This document shows, piece by piece, positions 57,882 to 64,000 of a DNA stretch of 64,000 bases; position 1 is the first letter of the stretch, and every line of letters starts with the position of its first letter. Location of the stretch: the NCBI RefSeq assembly GCF_024628725.1, contig NZ_CP102409.1:3032001-3096000 (forward strand), written 5' to 3'. Source of the DNA: Ruegeria sp. YS9. GTDB lineage: Bacteria; Pseudomonadota; Alphaproteobacteria; Rhodobacterales; Rhodobacteraceae. A program made the position numbers and the translations under genes. The notes under the pieces were generated by a model. It searched no databases, had not been told where the DNA came from, and worked only from the letters and a program-made list of their open reading frames with translations.

Positions 57882-58001
57882 CGGGGGCGCTGCCCCCGCC
57901 GCCCTTCGGGCGACTCCCCCGGGATATTTTCAGCCAGATGAAGCAAGGGATCCTGTATTCATCTGGCCAAAAATATCCCGGAGCGCGAGGCAGAGCCTCG
58001 C
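57882..58001. repeat. multi-hairpin intergenic repeat/terminator after dnaJ
   Basis: Three structures stand in a row: a 7-bp GC hairpin CGGGGGC/GCCCCCG (57882-57898), then GCCC/GGGC, then a long inverted repeat of about 24 bp whose arms (57919-57942 and 57958-57981) match at 22 positions, and a final 7-bp hairpin GCGAGGC/GCCTCGC (57985-58001). The arms carry ATATTTT...GATGAA, echoing the shorter element at 21.7 kb. It likely ends dnaJ transcription and belongs to a roseobacter intergenic family. Confidence 0.7.
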
Positions 58002-58123
58002 ATGTCACTGTCTTACACATGCAGTCACATGCAGTTTTGGCCTTAGCAGAAAGCTGAAAGTGGCAATACATCTGGAAAATTGAGACTTGATTCCGGCCCT
58101 CGACCCTGAGATTGTCCGCCTCA

Positions 58124-58212
58124 ACCGTTGGGGTGCCCTTTGACAGGGCTGAGAGACGCAGCCGCGTTAACCCATCGAACCTGATCCGGGCAATGCCGGC
58201 GTAGGGAACGGT
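58124..58212 (+). promoter_or_regulatory. TPP riboswitch (THI element)
   Basis: The conserved THI-box strings are present in order: GGGGTGCCC (58130-58138), GGGCTGAGA (58146-58154) and CCTGATCCGGGCAATGCCGGCGTAGGGAA (58180-58209), closed by the P1 helix ACCGTT (58124-58129) with AACGGT (58207-58212). It should bind thiamine pyrophosphate and switch off thiD and the genes behind it. The ribosome binding site of thiD is about 45 bp downstream. Confidence 0.97.
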
Positions 58213-58268
58213 CTCTTGAACACAGACGTTTTCTCTACTCCGTTGCCCATAGAAGATGGAGCAACGAC

Positions 58269-59072
58269 ATGGCGGCAATTGCCCTGACCATAGCAGGATC
58301 CGACAGCGGCGGCGGCGCAGGCATTCAGGCTGACCTGAAGGCAATGTCGGCGTTGGGTGTTTTTGGCGCAAGCGTCGTCACCGCCGTTACCGCGCAGAAC
58401 ACGCAAGCTGTTACCGCGGTGCATGGGATTCCCCTGGATGTGATTTCCGCCCAAATTGACGCGGTTCTGAGCGATCTGGACGTTAAGGCCGTCAAAATCG
58501 GCATGCTTGGCACACCTGAGATCATTCATACGGTTGCCAGGGGGCTGGCGGCGTTCGAGGGTCCCGTAGTTCTTGATCCGGTCATGATCGCCAAATCCGG
58601 CGACGCTCTGTTGGCGCAAGAGGCGGTCCGGACGCTGCGCGATGTGTTGTTGCCAACGGCGACGGTTCTTACGCCGAATCTGCCTGAGGCGGCGTGCCTG
58701 CTGAACATGCCAGCGGCAGAAACGCGCGAGCAGATGGCTGAACAGGGCCGGGCATTGTGTGCCTTGGGTGCGGGTGCAGTCGTGATGAAAGGCGGACACG
58801 GGTCAGGTGATATCTGCCACGATTTGCTGATCGATTCGTCGGGTGTCATGGCCGAGTTTCAGGCCCCGCGTCAGGATACGAAAAACACCCATGGGACAGG
58901 ATGCACCCTGTCGTCATCCATCACTGCCGGTTTGGCCAATGGGCTGACCCTGAGGGACGCGGTTGCACAGGCGCATGACTATCTGCAAGGGGCCATCGCG
59001 CGCGCGGATGAGCTGAATGTCGGCGCTGGGCACGGCCCGGTGCATCATTTCCACCGGGTTTGGCCCACGTGA
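58269..59072 (+). CDS. thiD: hydroxymethylpyrimidine / phosphomethylpyrimidine kinase
   Basis: Phosphorylates HMP to HMP-P and HMP-PP for thiamine synthesis. The 267-residue ribokinase-like protein has IAGSDSGGGAGIQADLKAMSALG (substrate loop), KIGMLGT, DPVMIAKSGDALL and the anion-hole motif THGTGCTLSSSI. GGAG precedes ATG 58269. It is the first gene after the TPP riboswitch; thiO starts over its stop (GTGA). Confidence 0.97.
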   Translation: MAAIALTIAGSDSGGGAGIQADLKAMSALGVFGASVVTAVTAQNTQAVTAVHGIPLDVISAQIDAVLSDLDVKAVKIGMLGTPEIIHTVARGLAAFEGPVVLDPVMIAKSGDALLAQEAVRTLRDVLLPTATVLTPNLPEAACLLNMPAAETREQMAEQGRALCALGAGAVVMKGGHGSGDICHDLLIDSSGVMAEFQAPRQDTKNTHGTGCTLSSSITAGLANGLTLRDAVAQAHDYLQGAIARADELNVGAGHGPVHHFHRVWPT

Positions 59073-60046
59073 CGCTTTGGTCTGTCATAGGGGCAGGGGT
59101 TGCCGGTCTTGCCGTTGCCAGCGAACTGGTGTCGCGCGGTGCGAAGGTGCAGATATACGACCCCGGCGGGCCACCGGGCCCGCATGGGTGTTCGTGGTGG
59201 GCCGGGGGAATGCTGGCGCCGTGGTGCGAATATGAAAACGCAGAAGAACCGGTGCTGCGCCTGGGTCAGACGGCGATCGAATGGTGGGCTCAACGCACCA
59301 AGGTGATCCAGCGGGGAACGCTTGTTGTCGCAAGCGCCCGCGATGTACCGGACCTGCGCCGCTTCGCGCGTCGAACAAAAGAGTTCACCAAGGTCGAACG
59401 GGCAGAAATAACGGAATTAGAGCCTGATCTGGCAGGGTTTGGCCAGGGCCTGTTTTTCGAACGCGAAGCCCATGTCGATCCGCGTCAGGCGCTGCGCGAT
59501 CTGTATCGTCAACTGCAAACTCAGGGCGTGGAGTTCCACCGGAAACTGGCCCCCGCTCAGTTGGAGAATGCCATTGACTGCCGTGGTCTTCACGCGCGCG
59601 AATACCTGCATGACCTGCGCGGCGTGAAGGGCGAGATGCTGGTCATACGATGCCCTGACGTGGAACTGACGCGCCCGGTTCGTTTGCTGCACCCGCGGAT
59701 GCCGCTTTATATCGTTCCGCGCGGCGACGGCGTCTATATGTTGGGTGCGACCATGATCGAATCTGAGGATAGCAGCCGCATCACCGCCCGTTCGATGCTG
59801 GAACTGCTCAGCGCAGCCTATGCCGTGAACCCGGCTTTTGGCGAAGCCGAGGTTTTGGAGATAGGCGTCGATCTGCGTCCCGCCTTCCCTGACAACTTGC
59901 CGCGTATCCGGCGTTTGGGCCGGACGATCTATGCCAACGGGCTCTATCGCCACGGGTATCTGCTGGCACCGGCGCTGGCGCGGGGTGTTGCGGATCTGGC
60001 GCTGCACAACACACATTCGGAGATGGTCGATGAAGATCGTGCTTAA
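59069..60046 (+). CDS. thiO: glycine oxidase ThiO
   Basis: Oxidises glycine to iminoacetate, the source of the thiazole C2-N3 unit. The 325-residue FAD enzyme has VIGAGVAGLAVASELVSRG at the start, the GCSWWAGGMLAPWCE region and a C-terminal GVDLRPAFPDNLPRIRRL, as in ThiO. GTG 59069 is chosen because it overlaps the thiD stop; a TTG at 59060 would add three residues. thiS overlaps its end by 17 bp. Confidence 0.94.
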   Translation: MTLWSVIGAGVAGLAVASELVSRGAKVQIYDPGGPPGPHGCSWWAGGMLAPWCEYENAEEPVLRLGQTAIEWWAQRTKVIQRGTLVVASARDVPDLRRFARRTKEFTKVERAEITELEPDLAGFGQGLFFEREAHVDPRQALRDLYRQLQTQGVEFHRKLAPAQLENAIDCRGLHAREYLHDLRGVKGEMLVIRCPDVELTRPVRLLHPRMPLYIVPRGDGVYMLGATMIESEDSSRITARSMLELLSAAYAVNPAFGEAEVLEIGVDLRPAFPDNLPRIRRLGRTIYANGLYRHGYLLAPALARGVADLALHNTHSEMVDEDRA

Positions 60047-60224
60047 CGGCGAGGCGAGCGAGGTACGCGCCGAAACCTTGTTGGAATTGTTGGACGAATG
60101 CGGTTTCTCGGGCCGTGTGGCCACCGCCGTGAACGAAGATTTCGTGCCCTCAAGCCTGCGCGTCGCTCACAAGCTGGCCGAAGGTGACCGGGTCGAGGTC
60201 GTCGCACCGATGCAGGGGGGCTGA
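60030..60224 (+). CDS. thiS: sulfur carrier protein ThiS
   Basis: A 64-residue ubiquitin-like sulfur carrier. It begins [21 protein letters not shown] and ends in the required Gly-Gly (VAPMQGG), which is adenylated and turned to thiocarboxylate for thiazole synthesis. It overlaps the thiO end by 17 bp and thiG follows by 2 bp. Confidence 0.97.
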   Translation: MKIVLNGEASEVRAETLLELLDECGFSGRVATAVNEDFVPSSLRVAHKLAEGDRVEVVAPMQGG

Positions 60225-60226
60225 AG

Positions 60227-60991
60227 ATGAAGACGTTTTACGGCACTGAACTGCCCAACCCGTTGATGCTGGGTACGGCGCAATATCCAAGCCCGGCCAT
60301 TCTGGAACAGGCGTTTCGCGAAAGCGGTGCAGGCGTTGCCACTGTATCTCTGCGGCGCGAAGCGGGTGCGGGTCAGACCTTTTGGAACATGATCCGCGAC
60401 CTGGGTGTACGCATTCTGCCCAATACCGCCGGTTGCCATACGGTGAAAGAGGCCGTGACGACCGCCCATATGGCCCGCGAAGTGTTTGAGACCCGTTGGA
60501 TCAAGCTGGAACTCATCGGACATACGGACAGCCTGCAACCAGACGTTTTCCAACTGGTCGAAGCCGCCCGCATTCTGACCGAGGACGGGTTTGAGGTGTT
60601 TCCCTACACCACCGATGACCTGATCGTGGGGGAACGCCTGCTGGAAGCGGGGTGCGAGGTGCTGATGCCCTGGGGCGCACCGATCGGCTCAGGGCAGGGG
60701 CTGAACAACGAATACGCCCTGCGTGCGATGCGGGCGGAATTTCCTGACATTCCCCTGGTGGTGGATGCAGGTATCGGTTTGCCCAGCCACGCGGCCCGCG
60801 CGATGGAGTTGGGTTTTGACGCGGTTCTGCTCAACACCGCTGTGGCCCGTGCCGGAGATCCGGTTCTGATGGCTAGGGCGATGGCGCAGGCAACCCTTGC
60901 CGGGCAATTGGCCCATCAGGCCGACCCGATCGAGCCGCGCGATATGGCTGAGCCCTCTACCCCTGTTGTTGGAAAGGCTTTCCTGTCATGA
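60227..60991 (+). CDS. thiG: thiazole synthase
   Basis: Forms the thiazole ring from DXP, iminoacetate and ThiS thiocarboxylate. The 254-residue TIM-barrel has the catalytic lysine in [39 protein letters not shown] and [27 protein letters not shown]. The thiE start overlaps its stop by 4 bp. Confidence 0.97.
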   Translation: MKTFYGTELPNPLMLGTAQYPSPAILEQAFRESGAGVATVSLRREAGAGQTFWNMIRDLGVRILPNTAGCHTVKEAVTTAHMAREVFETRWIKLELIGHTDSLQPDVFQLVEAARILTEDGFEVFPYTTDDLIVGERLLEAGCEVLMPWGAPIGSGQGLNNEYALRAMRAEFPDIPLVVDAGIGLPSHAARAMELGFDAVLLNTAVARAGDPVLMARAMAQATLAGQLAHQADPIEPRDMAEPSTPVVGKAFLS

Positions 60992-61584
60992 CGCTGGACC
61001 GTTTCTATCCGATCTTTGATCACTCGGACTGGCTGCGTCGGATGCTGCCGCTGGGTGTCAAACTGGTGCAGCTGCGCATCAAGGATCAACCAGGCGATGT
61101 GGTGCACGACCAGATTGCCGTCTCACGCGAATTGTGTCGCGACCATGGGGCGGTTCTGGTGATCAATGACTATTGGCAGCACGCGATCGATCTGGGCTGC
61201 GACTGGATTCATCTGGGGCAGGAAGATCTGGACGACGCCGACCTGAAAGCCATTCGAAAAGCGGGTCTGAAACTGGGTGTTTCCACCCATGACGATGATG
61301 AGCTTGAGCGTGTACTGGCCATGGATCCCGATTACGTGGCATTGGGACCGGTCTACCCCACCATTCTGAAAAAGATGAAATGGCATCAGCAGGGCCTGCC
61401 CCGCGTAACGGAATGGAAGGCGCGGGTTGGTGATATTCCCTTGGTTGGTATCGGCGGCATGAGTGTTGAGCGCGCGGCCGGTGTGCTGGAGGCCGGGGCG
61501 GACATTGTCTCGGCGGTCACGGATATCACACTGAACTCCGACCCCGAAGCACGGGTGCGCGCGTGGATCGAGGTCACACGATGA
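60988..61584 (+). CDS. thiE: thiamine-phosphate synthase
   Basis: Joins HMP-PP and thiazole phosphate to thiamine monophosphate. The 198-residue TIM-barrel has [45 protein letters not shown] and [10 protein letters not shown], then [29 protein letters not shown]. Residues differ slightly from E. coli at the pyrophosphate loop but the pattern is complete. The thiF start overlaps its stop (ATGA). Confidence 0.95.
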   Translation: MTLDRFYPIFDHSDWLRRMLPLGVKLVQLRIKDQPGDVVHDQIAVSRELCRDHGAVLVINDYWQHAIDLGCDWIHLGQEDLDDADLKAIRKAGLKLGVSTHDDDELERVLAMDPDYVALGPVYPTILKKMKWHQQGLPRVTEWKARVGDIPLVGIGGMSVERAAGVLEAGADIVSAVTDITLNSDPEARVRAWIEVTR

Positions 61585-62546
61585 GCCGGTATGCCCGCCA
61601 GACGCGTCTGCCCGAAGTTGGGGCACAAGGGCAGGCACGTCTGTCAGAGGCTCGTGTTCTGGTCGTCGGTGCAGGCGGTCTGGCTGCTCCGGCCCTGCCG
61701 CTTTTGGCCGGGGCCGGGGTGGGGCAAATGACTATTATGGACGGTGATTCCGTCGATCTGTCGAACCTGCACCGTCAAACGTTTTTCTCCGAGGCCGATT
61801 GCGGGCAACCCAAGGCGGAAACCGTCGCCGCCCGCTGCCGCGCGCTGAATGGCGAAACTTATGTCATCGGTCTGAATCAGGCTCTGACCAGTGAAAATGC
61901 GCCTGGTTCGGTGTCGCAAGCCGATATCATTCTGGATTGCGCTGACAGCTACGCGGCCAGCTACATCCTGTCGGACACGTGTCTGGCGCAGGGCAAGCCT
62001 TTGATCAGCGCCTCGGTGCTGGGGCTTTCGGGTTATGTGGGCGGGTTCTGCGGCGGGGGCCCATCGCTGCGCGCTGTCTTTCCCGATGCGCCGGACAGTG
62101 GCGCCAGCTGTGCCACTGCCGGGGTTCTGGGCCCCGTGGTTGGCGTGATCGGGGCGATGCAGGCGCAGATGGCGCTCAGCTTGATCCTTGGGCTTGATCC
62201 TTCGCCCCTTGGGCAGTTGGTTCAATATGACGCAAGAACCTTGCGCAGCACCGGGTTTCGCTTTGATGACGCACCCGAACCCGGCAACTGTTTTCGCTTT
62301 CTGTCCACAAGCCAGCTGAAGGACACGGATCAGATCATCGAACTGCGGAGTTCGCAGGAAGCCCCTGTTCCCATCCATTCGAACGCGACGCGCGTATCAC
62401 CGGATAATTTGCACGAAATAGACCCTAACAAGGGAAAACGGCTGGCTCTGTGCTGTGCCACGGGTTTACGGGCATGGCGTGCCGCCGAACAGATTCAACC
62501 AGATTGGCCGGGCGAGATTGTTCTCGTCGCGGCCTCAACCTCGTGA
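61581..62546 (+). CDS. thiF: ThiF/MoeB-type adenylyltransferase with short rhodanese-like tail
   Basis: Adenylates the ThiS C-terminus in thiazole synthesis. The 321-residue protein has the ATP loop VVGAGGLAAPALPLLAGAGVG, DGDSVDLSNLHRQ and SCATAGVLGPVVGVIGAMQA (C177 at the usual catalytic position). The zinc CxxC pairs of the family are lost: the first (usually CYRC) reads SLRA at 162-165, and the second is also absent (GNCFRF near 235-240). The end holds a short rhodanese-like loop CATGLRA at about 292-298. It could act as a ThiF-rhodanese fusion like MoeB-type proteins. Confidence 0.88.
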   Translation: MSRYARQTRLPEVGAQGQARLSEARVLVVGAGGLAAPALPLLAGAGVGQMTIMDGDSVDLSNLHRQTFFSEADCGQPKAETVAARCRALNGETYVIGLNQALTSENAPGSVSQADIILDCADSYAASYILSDTCLAQGKPLISASVLGLSGYVGGFCGGGPSLRAVFPDAPDSGASCATAGVLGPVVGVIGAMQAQMALSLILGLDPSPLGQLVQYDARTLRSTGFRFDDAPEPGNCFRFLSTSQLKDTDQIIELRSSQEAPVPIHSNATRVSPDNLHEIDPNKGKRLALCCATGLRAWRAAEQIQPDWPGEIVLVAASTS

Positions 62547-62566
62547 AGAAAAGGGAAACGCGAGAC

Positions 62567-63502
62567 ATGAAAAAGCTGATGACAGCCATCGCCCTTCTGG
62601 CCGCCGCGCCGGCATGGGCCGAAGACAAAATGACCGTCCTGCTGGACTGGTTCATCAACCCTGATCATGGTCCCATCATCGTGGCGCAGGAAAACGGCTA
62701 TTTTGCCGAACAAGGGCTTGAGGTCGAGATCGTTCCGCCCGCCGACCCGTCCGCCCCGCCCCGTTTGGTGGCTGCCGGTCAAGCCGATCTGGCGGTGTCT
62801 TACCAGCCGCAATTGCACTTGCAGATTCACGAGGGCCTGCCTCTGAAGCGTGTCGGCACGTTGGTTGCTACGCCACTGAACTGCCTTCTGGTGCTGGAAG
62901 ACGGGCCAATCAAGTCGCCGGCCGACCTCAAGGGTAAAAAAATCGGCTTCTCGGTTGCAGGGGTCGAAGAAGCCATCCTTGGCACCGTTCTGGGCAAATA
63001 TGATGTTGCGCTGGGCGATGTTGAGCTGATCAACGTCAACTTTTCCCTCTCGCCGTCGCTGATGACCGGTCAGGTGGATGCGGTCATTGGCGCATATCGC
63101 AACTTCGAGCTGAACCAGATGGATATCGAAGGTCGTCCCGGCACCTGCTTCTATATCGAGGAAGAAGGCGTTCCGTCTTATGACGAACTGATCTATGTCG
63201 CCAATCCGGATACGATGGACAAGGACAAGATTGCCCGGTTCCTCGCCGCGACTGAAAAAGCGACCCAATATATCGTCAACAATCCGGAAAAAAGCTGGGA
63301 GATCTTCGCGGCCACCTCGCCCGAACTTCAGGACGAGCTGAATGCCCGCGCCTGGGTCGATACACTGCCGCGCTTTGCATTGCGTCCGGCAGGTTTTGAT
63401 GCCGGTCGTTATGCCCGGTTCGAAACCTTCCTGAACGAAAGCGGGATGATCGACAGCGTCCTTCCGGTCAGTGACATCGCCATCGACGTGACCGCGCAAT
63501 GA
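62567..63502 (+). CDS. thiY: ABC transporter substrate-binding protein for pyrimidine precursor (ThiY-like)
   Basis: A 311-residue periplasmic binding protein of the NMT1/ThiY family: a Sec signal (LMTAIALLAAAPAWA), then TVLLDWFINPDHGPIIVAQENGYFAEQGLEVEIVPPADPSAPPRLVAAGQADLAVSYQP, and ADLKGKKIGFSVAGVEE. Such proteins bind N-formyl-aminopyrimidine or HMP-type thiamine breakdown products. Lying just before tenA makes an amino-HMP salvage role likely. thiX and thiZ are expected after tenA, outside the window. Confidence 0.88.
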   Translation: MKKLMTAIALLAAAPAWAEDKMTVLLDWFINPDHGPIIVAQENGYFAEQGLEVEIVPPADPSAPPRLVAAGQADLAVSYQPQLHLQIHEGLPLKRVGTLVATPLNCLLVLEDGPIKSPADLKGKKIGFSVAGVEEAILGTVLGKYDVALGDVELINVNFSLSPSLMTGQVDAVIGAYRNFELNQMDIEGRPGTCFYIEEEGVPSYDELIYVANPDTMDKDKIARFLAATEKATQYIVNNPEKSWEIFAATSPELQDELNARAWVDTLPRFALRPAGFDAGRYARFETFLNESGMIDSVLPVSDIAIDVTAQ

Positions 63503-64000
63503 GCAACTATGGCAAAGCCTTCGCGCTGATGCGTGATGCTGCGGCGGGGCCGTGGCGGGATTATACCCGCCACGCCTTCGTAGAGGGCATGAAAGACGGA
63601 ACGCTGCCACGCGAGGCGTTTCTGCATTATCTGCGGCAGGATTACGTGTTCCTTATCCACTTCAGCCGCGCGTGGGCCCTGGCGGTGGTGAAATCGGAAA
63701 CGCATGAAGAAATGCTTGCCGCATCGCGAACCGTGAACGGTTTGATCAGCGAAGAGATGAAACTGCATATCGGTATCTGCGCGGCAGAAGGTATCTCGCA
63801 GGCAGAGCTGTTTGCCACGCCAGAGCGTCACGAGAATCTGGCCTATACCCGGTTTGTCCTGGAAGCAGGCTACAGCGGAGACCTTCTGGATCTGCTGGCG
63901 GCGCTTGTTCCTTGCGTCATGGGATATGGCGAGATCGGTACGCGGCTGTCCGCCGAGGCAACGTCCGGGACATATCGCGGCTGGATCGACACGTATGCCG
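63499..64000 (+). CDS. tenA: aminopyrimidine aminohydrolase TenA (3' end outside window)
   Basis: Hydrolyses 4-amino-5-aminomethyl-2-methylpyrimidine to HMP in thiamine salvage. 167 codons are visible of about 220. The helical fold is recognisable: GKAFALMRDAAAGPWRDYTRHAFVEGMKDGTLP, FLHYLRQDYVFLIHFSRAWALAV and the catalytic cysteine in LVPCVMGYGEIG. The later conserved glutamate lies beyond the window. Its ATG overlaps the thiY stop by 4 bp. Confidence 0.95.
   Translation, partial: MSNYGKAFALMRDAAAGPWRDYTRHAFVEGMKDGTLPREAFLHYLRQDYVFLIHFSRAWALAVVKSETHEEMLAASRTVNGLISEEMKLHIGICAAEGISQAELFATPERHENLAYTRFVLEAGYSGDLLDLLAALVPCVMGYGEIGTRLSAEATSGTYRGWIDTYA

Noticed and set aside
62495..63610. 371-codon frame antisense to thiY
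   Set aside because: It overlaps the complete thiY and the start of tenA and has low-complexity, arginine-rich composition.

Overview
The window is chromosomal DNA of a marine alphaproteobacterium of the Roseobacter group (Rhodobacteraceae), most like Ruegeria/Silicibacter. The pointers are a Silicibacter-type (NavSp1-like) bacterial sodium channel, the maf-aroE-coaE-dnaQ // hemJ-rho-mnmE-mnmG-rsmG-parA-parB order around the replication origin, roseobacter-style GC-hairpin plus GATGAAG intergenic repeats, and tight packing with many 1-4 bp start/stop overlaps. I see no insertion sequence, prophage, CRISPR array, rRNA or tRNA gene. Genus is an inference; gene families are read from the encoded proteins.

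Layout. 1-6.6 kb: 3' end of hslU, a lipoprotein alpha/beta hydrolase, an MFS transporter, an Smr/mltA/Tim44-like operon, fxsA and secB. 6.6-17.1 kb: the origin neighbourhood. maf-aroE-coaE-dnaQ run left and hemJ, rho, mnmE, mnmG, rsmG, parA and parB run right from a 404-bp AT-rich, DnaA-box-bearing gap (candidate oriC). Two perfect 16-bp parS sites lie inside the starts of mnmG and rsmG. 17.1-24.4 kb: housekeeping (ybaN, hemW, rdgB, rph, then divergent hrcA-grpE, and mutS). 24.5-37.8 kb: maeB, a PfkB sugar kinase, exported msrA, SCP2 protein, argG-DUF1810, ilvA, a divergent HPt / receiver-PP2C phosphatase pair, two NUDIX hydrolases, hslO and a CCA-adding-type enzyme.

37.8-44.3 kb: two ABC exporters preceded by a leader holding an eight-codon aromatic-rich ORF with a strong ribosome binding site and foldable flanks. 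This is the most interesting undescribed-looking element. Then come an iron-sulfur m5U RNA methyltransferase, the sodium channel and an L,D-transpeptidase lipoprotein. 44.3-53.2 kb: a leftward surface-polysaccharide cluster (cysQ-kdsB-galE-two paralogous family-2 glycosyltransferases-GT14 fusion-tandem sulfotransferase) with a divergent ABC-2 export permease. It looks built to make a Kdo- and galactose-related, possibly sulfated, glycan, with CysQ clearing the PAP released by sulfotransfer.

53.2-64 kb: alkB, dnaK behind a heat-shock-type promoter, an FkbM methyltransferase wedged between dnaK and dnaJ, then a TPP riboswitch controlling thiD-thiO-thiS-thiG-thiE-thiF-thiY-tenA, cut by the window edge. 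The thiamine operon lacks thiC here but carries salvage functions (ThiY, TenA), and its ThiF-like protein has lost the zinc-binding cysteines of the family.
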